DNA from: Liolophura sinensis
Taxonomy: Eukaryota > Mollusca > Polyplacophora > Chitonida > Chitonidae
Direction: 5' to 3'
DNA: 47,984 nt
Assembly (NCBI RefSeq): GCF_032854445.1
Contig: NC_088307.1
Span: forward strand, 16,940,017 to 16,988,000
Shown here: one piece after another, positions 1 through 23,700 of the stretch
Position numbering within the stretch: position 1 is the first letter of the stretch
Layout of the letters: every line of letters begins with the position of its first letter
Made by a program: the position numbers and the translations under genes
Notes under the pieces: generated by a model
The model's input: only the letters and a program-made list of their open reading frames with translations
What the model was told of the DNA's origin: nothing
Databases searched by the model: none

Positions 1-855
1 TGATGTTTCTTATTAAAAAATGAATAAAAGAATAAAGCGGAAGTCAGAGGCTCAGACAAAGAGAACAATATCCGTCTCCATCAACTGATAAAATAAAAAG
101 AAGTTTTACGACTCGGTGAATATAACTTAACAAGAAATGTGAGCTATGACACATCCCCAAAAAAGGTTAATTTGATTTCCTGGGTGACGGCTCTTACTTG
201 ACAAAATTTACAATAATGGACCAAAATTATACATAATGTTATCACCACTTGACTGGGTGTTCCAACTGAAGGATGATAAACCATATGCAGATAACCATGA
301 CGACGACGACAACAACATTTTTTCTAAGAGATGAACGTTTTCTTTTTAATAATTTACCTGATCTCTTGCATAATGCTATTCAATGGGAAATCAAGCACAG
401 AAAAACAGATGCCATCAAAAATCTGATACCAATCAATGAATGTCTTGCGAAAGAGCAAATGACAAACAAAGGAATGATGTATGTGTGCAGGAATAATTCT
501 TGACAAGGTTGTTTAAGACTCACGGTGCTATCTGCTACAACTCTCTGATAGTCAAAGACCATAGAGAAAATAATGAAGAATGTTATTTCTGACTACATAT
601 ATTCAGTGATCACCTTCATTTGAACGCATTTCATGGGATTAGGTCTGCACTTCTGATCTATGCTGATATACAATCTACAGGTACTTAGAGTATACTGAGG
701 ATTAATCATAAATTTTTGTTTCGTGCAATTCAAAATAAATTTTCTGCATTTTCCTATAATAGCCGATTTCATGCACTTTCAGAAAATGACACCCTCAACA
801 TCACGATTTTCTTCAATAATTGGGTTTTTTGGTAGTTCCCATCTGACCCGAATTA
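1..855. other. Left flank with no recognised gene
   Basis: AT-rich sequence with only short unconserved open frames on both strands. I see no protein family, RNA gene or named repeat here. Confidence 0.5.
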
Positions 856-870
856 TGAAAGTTAATGTGT

Positions 871-1062
871 TTATCTATTTATTTGATTGATGTTTACGCT
901 GAACTCAAGGATATTTCACTTATACCAGGGCAGCCAGCATTATGGTGGGAGGAAACCTGGCAGGGCACGAAGGAAATCTACAACCATCCACAGGTTGCTG
1001 ACAGACCATCCCACGTACAGCCAGAGAGGAAGCCAGCACGAGCTGGGCTTGAACCCATAGCG
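871..1062 (-). mobile_element. tRNA-headed SINE, 5'-truncated, with perfect 15-bp target duplication
   Basis: Minus-strand copy of the window's SINE: B-box-like GGGTTCAAGCCC near 1056-1045, the conserved core, and a (TTTA)n tail at 871-884. The A-box half of the tRNA head is missing. TGAAAGTTAATGTGT occurs at 856-870 and again at 1063-1077, a perfect target-site duplication. Confidence 0.8.
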
Positions 1063-1376
1063 TGAAAGTTAATGTGTGCATGAACAGTCATATACCTAGA
1101 AGGCTGCTTGGAAGGTCAGAGCCATTTTATTTTGATTCATTCTCTCCAAAAACGATTGTGATGTTGAACACATACAACCGTGTGGTTGATCTGTTGGCAA
1201 TAACATTGAGTACGAGTGGTCTTAAGTGACAGATCGTAAAATGGTCAGCCCTAAGGTCGGATACTTATTTAAGTTTTGATGGCATCGTATTATCTCCATA
1301 TATATCGCAAAAAATGTATGCAGTTTTCTAACCTAATTTGTGTTTAAACGCTTAAGCTTATAGCATGCAAAACTGT

Positions 1377-2068
1377 TTTATTAATACACTATATATTAAA
1401 GCCATGAAATAGAAATTTTCTGGTACCCATCATGTCTTTCAAGCTAGGCAGTGATGACACATGCAAAATTCATTTTATCAACTTTTTCATTGGGATAAAG
1501 CTGGCATAGTATCACACACCTGACGTTACTGATGAACACTGTTGATAATAATGAATGGAAAATTTCAACAGATTCTATTACCACACCATAAGGTCCCTTC
1601 AGTGATGATAATAGCGCATACTGCTACCATTCAGTCAGAAAATAATCTGGTAAATCGCTGCATCTCTTGGACAGTAAGTTTGAAATGGATGAATGAAATC
1701 ATCTTAAAATGTCAAGAGCCCAGATTTGACCTGAAGATATAACGTTTCTGCATTAAGCATACAACCCTGTTGTAGCAACCCTACAAAGTCACCAGCACTC
1801 TCCCGAGCTCTTGTATTTCCCGGAAAAGAACAGGGACTGTCCCAAGCCATGGCAGATATTTTACACAGATGCTGCAATGTTGTTGTTGTTGTTGTTAGGC
1901 TGTCCATAAACTTTTGTTTTATGGCATTTCTGTCTTTTTACCTGAACAGGTCAACACAGAATTTGCAAGCTTGCCTGTCAACACACAAGGTTTTGTGCAT
2001 TTTGGGTAAGTGAAGGGTTTCTGTGAACACCACACAAAAGTCTGTGCCAAATGATGAAAGACATATTT
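1377..2068 (-). other. WDR5: Probable WDR5 3' UTR and polyadenylation signal
   Basis: No coding signal. Reading the minus strand, the first AATAAA after the stop is at 1382-1377, with another at 1131-1126. Includes a short (TTG)n run at about 1879-1897. The exact cleavage site is a guess. Confidence 0.3.
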
Positions 2069-12717
<10,649 letters not shown>

Positions 12718-13829
12718 TTTGCTGAAAGTATACATTGTCAAAACATTAATTTATTTATTAGATATGTGTCTTGTGTTGAGCTCAAGAAAAAAACAGTATA
12801 TGAGGATGATCAGGTTTAGTGGATGACACAGCAGAAATCTGGCACATCCTGAGGAGTATTCCCACCTCACATACTAAGGGAATATACTAAAAATTGACAA
12901 AATATATGTACAAGTAGGAGTACATCTGGTTATAGAGCTGAACTTTCACGGCGCCGATTATGTAAAATCCCACCCGCAGCAACACCAATGGCATCACATG
13001 GGGCCACAAGTAAACTGTTTGCTGCTGTGTTTTAATGTATATATATATTATAATTTAGAAATCCTATCCATGCTAGTGAGAGTAAAGGTGCTCTGTGTTG
13101 AACTCTTTTGTGTGGTGTATATTTGATCCTGCGTATAAATGTTGTGCTTTGGTCCAAGCACGAATGACTGACGTCTCATAGTTACATTCTTCCTCACTCC
13201 TGCACATGCTTGTGTAAGCAGAGAAAGAAGAAAACATATTCTCACTAATCTGAGGCATAACTTTGCCCCTTTTTTCGATTTCCCATTTATGGGACAAACA
13301 GAATCTCAAGACTCATGATCCTGTAGAATCAAATTTATTTAACTCGAGTCAAAAATTTCATTTGCTCGAAACAAACAAAATTCTTTACCTCTCGTTTAAT
13401 AAATTTGATACTACAGGGAGATTCGTTGGAGATCCTCTATTTATCTGTTAGTTTGTGAGAGAGGGAACTCCCGAGACCCCTGAAATGTTGGTTGGGTTTG
13501 AATTTAATTTAATTAAACTACGATAGAAAATGGTTCTGATTATGATTTTTACTGGATTCCAAAGTTCAAGGTAATGCCCTGATTCTTTTTACCTGCAATG
13601 ATAACCATCATCTAAATATACCATGTTTTCGGTAACACAAATGAAGACGTATGTCAAAACATGTGGACACCCATCCTGATTGAGATGCTGGCACATGATG
13701 AATGTTGTTGTTGTCGCGTTAATATGGGTCAATATTGTCTCAGAGATCACTCCTGTTTTTTTTTTTATAGTTTTTTACTGATTTAAATGTCAGTTGTTCA
13801 ATCACAAAAATGTACTGATGAATGCTTAC

Positions 13830-13960
13830 CACTTCACTGTAACTCCTTTCAAATGGTTAATTTTTTACACCAAGGGAAACAACTTTTCGTTTTCACCATT
13901 TACCCGCAAAATATTACGCATGCGCAATTGACGCTTGTGAAATACGCTATCGCGAGACTT
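13830..13960 (-). other. WDR5: Candidate WDR5 non-coding first exon
   Basis: A 5'-UTR exon is required because the WDR5 start codon follows a splice acceptor. A good donor, GTGG/GTAAGC, is at 13829 just inside the CpG-containing promoter zone. An alternative donor (GCAG/GTAAAA) is at about 13592. Transcript data are needed for the 5' end. Confidence 0.35.
13917..13957. promoter_or_regulatory. Probable WDR5 core promoter: NRF1-like and TCGCGAGA motifs
   Basis: CGCATGCGCA at 13917-13926 is the palindromic NRF1 core, and TCGCGAGA at 13950-13957 is the core of the TCTCGCGAGA housekeeping promoter element. Both favour TATA-less, often bidirectional promoters. They lie close to the best candidate WDR5 first exon. 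Confidence 0.5.
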
Positions 13961-14388
13961 TTCACCACTCCTCCTTGTTTCAAGTCATTTATTTTCGCCC
14001 TTCGGTCTGTGTTCACGATGCAATGCAGCTCATAGTATATGGGAGTTGAACCTAACTCTATATCCGATCACAGTGTATTAATTGCATGCAAGGAGTAATG
14101 TATTTTGTTTAAATTTAGACCACGAGATTTCCCTTCCGAAGTCAGATGACCTCGAAATGCCAATCACCTTGGCCGTCGTGGAACAACGGCTCAAGGTGCT
14201 CGCGTTTAGCCCCGCACATCTTAATCGTTTTCCCTAGTTTTTTTTTGGAAATGTTTTCACTATTTTTAGATGTTGACATTTGTTAGACTTTTATGAAGGT
14301 CTTAGGTAGGTTAGTGTTTCAAATGGAGTGAATTTCAGGCAGAACAAGACGATTTTCTGTTCAGTAATTGTCATGTGATGTGGGTTGA

Positions 14389-14427
14389 CCAATCAAATTA
14401 ATCGGGTTTGAAACGAGCATATATAAA
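14389..14427 (+). promoter_or_regulatory. CCAAT/TATA module, candidate BET gene promoter
   Basis: CCAAT at 14389-14393 and TATATAAA at 14420-14427 predict a plus-strand start near 14450. It is followed by a GC-richer stretch open from 14431 and a possible donor CAGG/GTACAT at 14567. If real, it would be the non-coding first exon of the BET gene. Confidence 0.35.
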
Positions 14428-14599
14428 TCCATGAAAGCAAGAGAGGTATTCTGCGATGCTGGTGACAAACCTCGGGGAAGAGGCAAGAAATCCCGAAGAT
14501 ATTATGACTCGAAGACCCATCCGGCGCTGGAAGGATACCAGCATATGGGCCAACCTCCAGTTCAGGGTACATCATGTCGATTTTTACTCTTTAATGTCG

Positions 14600-17500
14600 T
14601 AAAAGTAATGGAATATGTGTCATTCTGGAGTAGGGGTCATCGACATAACGCTGTCCGCCATTTTTTGCATGGTCGTGTTGAACATCAGCTCCCGATATTT
14701 CTATACCAAATGGTGTCGTAGAAAAAACGCCACTGAGTGGTTGTTCAAATGAACTCTAAGCATTCCAACATAAGGATTAAACATTGAAAGCCCCGATCTT
14801 TGACCCTGGTTTGGCGTACGAACTGCGTATCGCTTTTGGACTAAGTGCGAATAAAATCCTATTGTTGCATCAACACACTGACAGCGTTATTTTCATTTTG
14901 CCAGTCGGCCCCGGCCCCTGCATGAAGCTTTATGGTCTTTTCCCTAGTTAGTGGTTAGATCTATTACTCAATAACCATTTTTTCAGGCTTCATATTGTGA
15001 AGTTAGCTTGTGTAATGTGGTTATTTGTGAAATACATGTGGTGTTGTAGAGTTGATTACCAGAAATCTTAATGTGGGTTATTCCGAAAGGCTAGGTCATA
15101 GGCGGATGTATCCGTCCCCAATGACTCACGCTGTTTGGAATGGCAGATCTGCCCAACAACTGTTAACATGTCAGCATGTCAACCTTTGTAACTTCCTAGT
15201 TTAGTGCAAGTGTTGTTGTTGTTGACTCGCCTTGTGCATGTTCATTTGCGGAAAATCTGCTTATCAGGCATAAGTATGACAATGATGGCTGCCCATTGTA
15301 ATTCTCTGGTGTCTTGTTGCCATTTATTACATTCATAAATGGGCAAGAATTCCTCTGCTGTAGCTGAATTAGTCAGAACGCCTTCTATATATGATGCATG
15401 TTCAAGCTAGTGGCATGGGCTTCGATGTGTCGGCGATCATATTGTATTCTGTATGTAAAAGGCCTTTAAAAGGTGTTAAATGTTGCTATTGCGAAATACA
15501 CACTTCAACATTATTTTCTGGACTTTAAAGGTTGTAAATTGATTGCATGTAAATATGATTGTTGTTGTATAGAGAAATGAATGCGGCGATCTGTTGTGGA
15601 CATGATACTTCTGACAAAGATCGCACAGTTAGCCCACTGATATTGATCATGTACTTCTTAGAAATAACTAGGCTTATGGGGACGCATATATGGCACTCTG
15701 ACTGACTAGTAGTTGTACTGCACACACGTTGGACCACAGATGTTTTGGTGGAGGGCGTTTTGACCTGATCCCCTATAGCTATAATGGTGACGTGACTACA
15801 TTGAGACATGAAGTCGTGTTCATTTCGTTGTCAGAACCGGTACGTTGTCTGATAATGTTACAATAACCTTCAGTATGTATAGTAGATGTGACATTAAAAA
15901 TTAACAATGCAGCTACAGGTGTTCACTGGTGAATAATTTCTCACTCTATTTGTAAGCTTAAAACTTGAAAAAATACTGCTTGCTTTTACTGAACAGGTTT
16001 ATATTTATCAGTTGAAAAAGATGGTACACTGCACAAAATTACACTTGTTAGGAACATGGTGTTACAAGTGTAGGCCTATGTAGATGTTAGAAAATGTGTG
16101 TGGAGTGAACCCAGGTTTCCGTCCTGAGCCACTTGGAACCTTACATTGCCAAATTTTTTTTAGGCTGAACAGTATTCATTTGTACAGACCCAAAATCAAA
16201 TACCTGAAATAAGCTGGATTTGAATGGATGATTATGGCTTAATGCCACTTCGGCTATTATTGCATCCATAGTCTGGTGAGCTCTGGACTTGCCTTACAAG
16301 GAAAACGTCATTCACCCAAGCTATGTTATAATGTATAAGTTGTCTCTAAAATAAGTTACATTCTGTGAATGTTAATGGTAAGAGAGGCTTGCTAAGCAGG
16401 ATTTTGTTAATGCATGGTTATTTCGCGGACAGAAAAAACATGGTTAATATGTTAAATGGTACTGGTATTCAACTCGCTCAGAAAACATGAGCGACAGTAT
16501 TTTGAGAGTAGGGGTATATGAACAGACTTCAGGAACGTCCGTGACTTTGCACAGATTTGCGCGGATGACGCTTGTCTATCACCAAATTCATTGCAACTTA
16601 AAAATGCATCGGATATTTGGCATGTAACACTGATGTTCACTTCATGTCAAACTGAGAAATCCAGGCTGAGAGTAAAATGACTAGCCTTCCCACAACCTCT
16701 TCCCACCAATTAAAATCTGTTGATGCACATGTAGAAACAAAGATCATAAATGAAATGGTCATATGGGATATTAAAGAAAAATTTGTTTCAACTGTTGGAC
16801 TCTAGAGATACTCGTGCATTTTGATGTTTACACAATGTTTCACTGTTGGACAAAAAATGAAAAAACATTCACATAGTGTTTGGAGTTTAAAGAGGTAAAA
16901 CTGATTAGACCTTGTATAGTTGTGTTCGAAAAACAGTCTATATCTTGACTTAAAGGCATAAATCAGATTTGGGTCCATCACCACCACTTACTACAACCAA
17001 CCACCAGGAAACGCACTTACCTGGGAGCGAGTTCTTACTTGAAATTCGTGTAAATTCAGTGAATACAGAGTGCAGGCAGATAACACCTTTTAACATATTC
17101 TAACCTAAATCAGTATGAACATGTTGCTAGTTTTTGGTCATTGCCTGTGAAAATGAACACTTGTATAATCAGCATGGAAACTGTTCGTGCTAAACCAGAA
17201 TATTATACAAATTCGCTTTCATACAGTCATTTTCAGTTGATATGTTAAACAAAGAAGCTTGAACAGTGTGTTGCTCAATTTGTACCCTGTGATGTATCTG
17301 AACAGCCTCCAAAATCCTGATTATCCACATTTGACCAGGGATGTTGGCGATTAACATGAAAGGGTTGTCGCCAGCTTTGAAAGGAATATGAAATAAATGA
17401 CTTTGGATTATCCAAAAGTGAAAAAGGGCAAGTGACAGCTCTTCCCATGTAATGCTAACCAGCTTCTGCCCACCTAATCGGGTGTTAACTGCTTTCGGTG

Positions 17501-17695
17501 AGACTGCACAAAAAAAAAAAATGTATCATGTGGCATGAAAAAGAGATTGCATAGGTGTTGCGCCGATGGTGTGGTGATGAGATTGGAATTTCATATTGGA
17601 ACTAGAAGCATTTTAATGTATCATTACCTTATTTTGCTTAGTAAGATTTTCTAGAATTGTCCTTATTTCATTTCATTCTTCTGGTTCCCCTTCAG
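14600..17695. other. About 3 kb without a recognised gene
   Basis: Expected to be 5'-UTR intron and upstream region of the BET gene. Short open frames only, none with family resemblance. No SINE core or tandem array noticed. Confidence 0.5.
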
Positions 17696-17741
17696 TAAGA
17701 TCGTGCCTGTGAGCCAGCCAGCTGCCAGTGGGGATTCTGAA

Positions 17742-17789
17742 ATGACAAACAACATTGACAAAATGTCCGACCAAGAAAACACATCAGCC
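17742..17789 (+). CDS. BRD2/3/4: BET exon 1, start codon (residues 1-16)
   Basis: Encodes [16 protein letters not shown]; acceptor CCTTCAG puts the exon start at 17696, leaving 46 nt of leader. A second in-frame ATG (residue 8) is an alternative start. Confidence 0.78.
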
Positions 17790-20700
17790 GTAAGTCTTTA
17801 TCTATCTGTGAATATGAGTGTGATAGGATGAAAATCTATTGATACTGTAAACAGGTATTGTTTCATGAAAATACTGTTCTATCTATACCCATGCACCACC
17901 CCCCAAAAATAAGAAAAGGAAAAAAAAAGGAATATGTATGTTCCAATGACCTTCGCCAGAATGTTAATTTGTCGTCGGTTTATGTAAACCGAGAAGATTC
18001 AAATGTACATTTTAATTTATCATGCCTACAAGATAAATTTTGTTAGTCTGGCTGTTAGGCTATTTTCTGCACCAGTTTTACCATATTCTTGTACACAAAA
18101 ATAGGTGCAAAGACCCGATTACCTCACTTGTGCTTCGATGATACAGTTCACAACGTGTGTTGATTTTTCAAAAGCTGTCAAATGCACGACTGCTTAATGT
18201 TAAGTAGAAATAAAGAAATTGGACATTTAATATGTGTTTGGCAAGTTTTATGCTGAAACGAATACCATCATTGTTTAACCAAGCCAGGAAATAAAATGCT
18301 GCACATTGTCCTTTATCCAATAGTGTTTTGTCACGGTAACTACAGACGTTCCTGAATTTGGATATAATAACCTCAAACTTTTTATAAAGAAGAAAATTTA
18401 AATATCAATCAAATAATATTAAAAAGAATATGCATTTCCTCGCAGGTGCATGCCATAAAAAACATTCTAATATGTACCTCAAGTTGATAAATTAGAAAGT
18501 CCGTGCCAACATCCGCTGTGGGCAACACCATTTTGCCTAAGAACTAGTCATGAAGTCTTTGTGTTAAGAGGAGAATTACTGTCGGAAACCGCCGAAGTGC
18601 AGTTTGTACATTTCCGGAAAAACTCTTCTTCACAGAAGGTAGCGAACAATACAGTTTGTTTTCCGCTTGACGATCGAGAAGCCGAAATGTTGGACGTAGG
18701 TTCCGAGTTTACACGAAAAAGCTGGCAGTTTTAACAGCTCGCATTGGCTGAGAGGCAACACACCCCCGTATAAATTAGTGTTAAAGATGGAGGACGCGAT
18801 GGACTCGGCGATTTACGCCAGCTTTGTCGTATTCAGGCTTTAAGTGTATGGCAAGGAAGAATCGCACAAATATGCAGCAGGCACCACCAGATAGAAAAAA
18901 TGTGCTCTTGTCAGCCTATACTTTCAAGTTTTCTTCTCCTTCAATAATTCAAGTGGTTGGATCATGCTACGCACAAACTTAGAAATTATTTCTAGGCGTG
19001 CATACATTCAAAATACCTGGATGATTTAGTAGGTGATTAAGACGTGATCATGGGTTTACACATTGAAGATGTCGTTGACCTTGTGGTCTCGACTGTATTG
19101 ACTTCATGGATTTTCCCATAATCCTGCCAGATCTTGGAAAGTGGAAGAAGCTATACCCCACTGGCTAAACATTTGGGAAATTCGTGTTACAGCACCATCC
19201 CTGCAGCATCAACATTAAATGCTTCACTCACAAGATCTGTTATGTGGTGGTGTTTTGCGTTGCTTTACGTTGAACTTCATATGGCATTAGTTCATGAGCA
19301 TTGATTTGTTGAGGCGCAGATTATCCTGTCAGGCTGGGATCTCTGGCCGAAGTGATTAGCACGTGGTGAATGAATCATGAGCGTCTCACCAATGCAGTTT
19401 GCTGGGATTTCAACACAGCCGATTCTGGCTTCCTCTCTGGACGTCGTCTGCTGGTGGATGGTTGTGGGTTTTCCCCTTGGCAGAGCCCATTTCTTCCCAG
19501 CTAATGCTGGCTATCGTCGTATAAGTGAAATATTCTTGAGTATGGTGTAAGCACCAATCAATAAAAAAAAAATTATGCCACAGCAAGCAACAATGCCTTG
19601 TAGGTGTGTGACTGAGGACACTTAGAAATACAATGCTGTAGACTCTGGGTGGCAGTCTGTTAAACCCCGTCCAGACTAGCCAACATCACTCAACTTATGT
19701 TGACTTAACAAGAGTCAACAGTAAGTTAAATGCTGTTGATTTAAGTTGAGTGTCCTGTCCACACTACACATCAGATGTGTGAACTTTGTCCAACACTGTT
19801 GAATGGTGTTGAGCTGTGTTCTTTGCGATAAATTGGGGGGAAATCTCCATATTTTCTCTAATGTACAAGACACAATGGCGAGCAGCCGGAAGAATCGTGT
19901 CGTGGCTTTGTCAGCTGTGCATATTGCCATGGCTGTTCGGCGTAGAAGATCTCTCATCATGAGACCAGTTTTTCTCTGTTGCCATTTTGCCCAGCTCATA
20001 TGCTGTATGACGGTCACATTACTTCTACACGCCCGTTGGCTACTTTCACTCATCTTGTTGACATATGAACATTCCCGATTCAACCGTGTTGGATAGTGTT
20101 GAGTGTTGTTGAACAAACTTGAGGAACCCGTCCAGACTACTCAACACGTCTCAACTTGTTCACTCAATTTTAAGTTAACTCTTGTTGATTCAACAATAGT
20201 TGAGTGATGTTGGATAGTATGGACGGGGCTTAAAATCATCCACAGCCTGGCTCAGTTAATGATACTTTCCCTCGGTGTGCCTAACTGTGTATGTCTTCTT
20301 CAGACTCCAGCAAATCCAGGGTCTGATACAACAAAGCGACGACCCGGACGAGGGACAAACCAGACACAGTACCTTCTGAAAAGTGTTTTAAAGCCTCTCT
20401 GGAAACATCAGTATTCATGGCCTTTCCAAAAACCTGTGGATGCCACGAAACTGGGCTTAGTGGTGAGTAAACTTAAGATTGAATAGCTTCATCTTTGTCT
20501 AAGAATGTTACTGTAGTTTATATCAGATTGAAAGTGGTTGAAAGAGAGGCAAGGAAGGAAAGCTGAATTAGGCTGGACTTATAAAGCCAAATGTCATACA
20601 TGTGTACTTCATTTACTGCAAAGTAAAATGGTATAGGAATTATAAAGTCATTTCATTTGTGATACAAGGGTTTCTCCTCCCAGTTACAAGCTGGAAACTG

Positions 20701-23700
20701 ATACATGACTTGTTTTAAATGGCATGTGTGTGAAGATAAAATATGAATACAGTGGGAACCTTATCAATGAGAAGGTTGAGGTGGAATGTTGTCACAGTGA
20801 TGGTTGGTTTTATAGGAATCTGAACCGTTATATAAGAAAGCCAGGTTTGAAACTTGTCATCAGATTATGATGATCTTTATTATGTTTGTAGGATTACCAC
20901 AAGATCATTAAACATCCTATGGATCTGGGAACAATCAAAAAGCGACTGGAAACAAATTACTATTACAGTGGCAAAGAATGTATACAGGATTTCAACATCA
21001 TGTTCACAAACTGTTACATTTACAACAAATCTGGAGAGGTAAGAAATCTGTGGAAATGAAGATGTGTTGAACCCACAGCATGTACAGAACAGTACCTGGC
21101 AAACTTTTGTAGTTTAATATGGATACAGCATGTATCTTAAACTTATAGTACATTGTTTGGAGCAAAGTCAGTATCAGTATGATGGTTACATGTAGATAAA
21201 CTTTGATTAATCTCCTGAACTATGTTATATGGCCAAGAATGTCCCTGTTTTTCAGCTTTGAAGAATTAAAATTGTCAAGCATTGACAAAAATTTTATTTA
21301 TCTCTTTATAGGATATAGTTGTGATGGCAGAAATTCTGGAAAAGCTTTTTTTACAAAAGGTTGCTGGAATGCCAACAGAGGTAAGAACTTATATCCTGTA
21401 TTTTTGGGGGGGGGGGGGGGGGGATTTTATACTGCGTATTGAAAACTTATCATTTACACTGGAGCAGATGTAACTTACAACAGTTGAGCTCAACTTATTA
21501 GTCCTATGTGGTGCTAGTGCGTAGACAAGAGTGTTGATATTTATGCTACATAGTAGTTGTCAAGTTTTTCTTGGTTTCTGGGCAACAGCAGTTTTAGATT
21601 TGCTAATCTGAAGTTGTATGGTTTCATAATTTGGTTGTATTTTTGGTAAGGCTAAGTATTGCAGATTTTCAGGTCAACAGTATTTACCTGGACCAGATCA
21701 GTTTTCCGTTCACCTATTTAGATGTGTGCCACGCAAAATGAAATGTGAGGCATGGCATGTGGAATTGTCTTATTTTGGTATTGGTGTGTGTGAATTATTG
21801 GTGCTGGAAAATCTAACCTTAAAACACTGACTCCTATTTTGTTTATTTGAATAGGAGATCGTTGTGACTGAAAATCAAAGGCCAGGCAAAAAACCTAAAG
21901 TGAGAAAAATACCAATGCTTATCTTCTATAAAACAGAATACCTCATTTGATGTCTAACAGGTTAACCTATTTGTCTTCAGCACTTGTTTCTTTTTTTTTT
22001 TTTTTTCAACTGTATTTATGGTAGATGCTCTGGGACTGCTTGTGAGTTGCTGAAATATTGCGCATGTGGCCTTGCTGTAAACAAGTACATGCCAATCATT
22101 AATTATTGATGAAATACCAGATGAGCCTTCAGTAACTTGCCGACAAGGGTTCTGGAACAATGTATGATTCGTGCACAACTTCTGTCATTGAAATTATTCT
22201 CCTGCATATAGCTTCTACCAGAAGTTTGTTGGTCCATCAGAGCTAGCCCTGAGAAAATAGCTGCAAAGCAGTTTTCCGCTTTCCTCTTTGCCATTTAAGC
22301 CAATCAGTTGATGAGTAAATCAGAGGTTTAATGAACATAATAGACATAAATATTTGAAGTGTAGCTGATGATTTGCCTAAGTTTGACTACAAGTGGAGAA
22401 TAAGTGGGGAGATGAGATCACTTGCCTCTCACAGCAGGAATGTTATTCAGATTAATGTCTTTCTAGTTTGACCTGTCGTGAAAGGCTCTATCCATAAACC
22501 TGACAGCTGTCACTCATGGTCGGGTGTAGAAAACTGTAGATTAAATGAACTTATTGATGCTTACTGGCACTAGCTTAGTAACTGCTACTGATGTCTTCCA
22601 AGAATAATGTTCGTACTGTTATGAATTGAGATTGTTGGTGTACAGTGTACCACAAAGATAAAAATTAAGATTATATTGCATGAACTTTTTTCTTATTTCC
22701 ACAGGAAAAAGAAACTCTGCCGCCAGGAAAGAGAGGACCGAAAGCCAAGTCTGCAGCCCCCAAAGCCGCTCCGCCACCTGTTGCGAATAACATATCACCT
22801 GTGTTGTCTCAGACTAAGATCCCCCCACCTGTGTCAGTGTCAGAAACGAACGCTTTACCTGAACCCAAACCCCCTGTAAGTGCTAGTAAACCCCCAGCCT
22901 CAAAGGCCCCTCCAGCTGCAAAGCAGGAGACCGCATCAGTGGTTGCAACCTCCACTTCTAACAGTACTGTGATACCTCCATTTGCCAAGGAAGACGTAGG
23001 CCCGAAAGAGGAGGTAGGGGTGGTGAAGAGCACAATGCCCACTGAGCCACCACCGCCACAGGTGTCCCCAACAGTAGTCCCACCCACGCAACCTACAAAG
23101 GTTTGTACTGACTTGCAATGCTTCTATGTTGTCTGGGTAAAATGTGAAAGTAAAGGCCATTGTGTGTCTTCACAGATGAGTGTTGTCATAGACAATATGA
23201 AAACAACTAAATGTAGTTTGCAGTCCAATGAATTACTTTAAAAACATTGTTTTTGAAACATTCTGACCCCTTCAATTCAAAATCAGTTCTATTATATTTT
23301 CTTAAGAATGTTCTTTTGGTACTCAGAGGTGATATGTGGTAACTAATGAGCTTGTGGCAATGGAATAACCAGGGTTCTCATTTTGAGCCGGTAGCTGGCG
23401 GAGCTCCAGCGGGTATTTTTTCACATATCGCCGACTACAACCATCTTACCAAGCATTTTCACCACTAAATAAAGTTGTAAACTGCTCTTAATCGTCAATG
23501 TACTTTTTCACTTCGGCATTGGGACCAAAGGACAAGATTTGTATGTTTTTGTATCGTTTTACAAAATAGATGGAATGACTGACAGAAAGGAATTTTGGAA
23601 TGTACTCAAACACAAGGTTCTATGATTTACTCACAGGTCTTCACGTACAACTGTACATGTATGTAAACTCAAAATAATGCACTCCAGAGACTGATTTCTC

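Noticed and set aside
14431-14721. A 96-codon open frame with a basic N-terminus as a small protein gene
   Set aside because: I recognise no family, and composition changes near the possible donor at 14567. It is better explained as promoter-proximal or 5'-UTR exon sequence.
19803-20096. A 97-codon open frame as an independent gene
   Set aside because: It lies wholly within the inverted-repeat transposon and is a remnant of transposase-like sequence, not a host gene.
22809-23160. Gly-rich minus-strand frames opposite BET exon 6
   Set aside because: Complement of the proline-rich coding exon; Pro codons read backwards as Gly.
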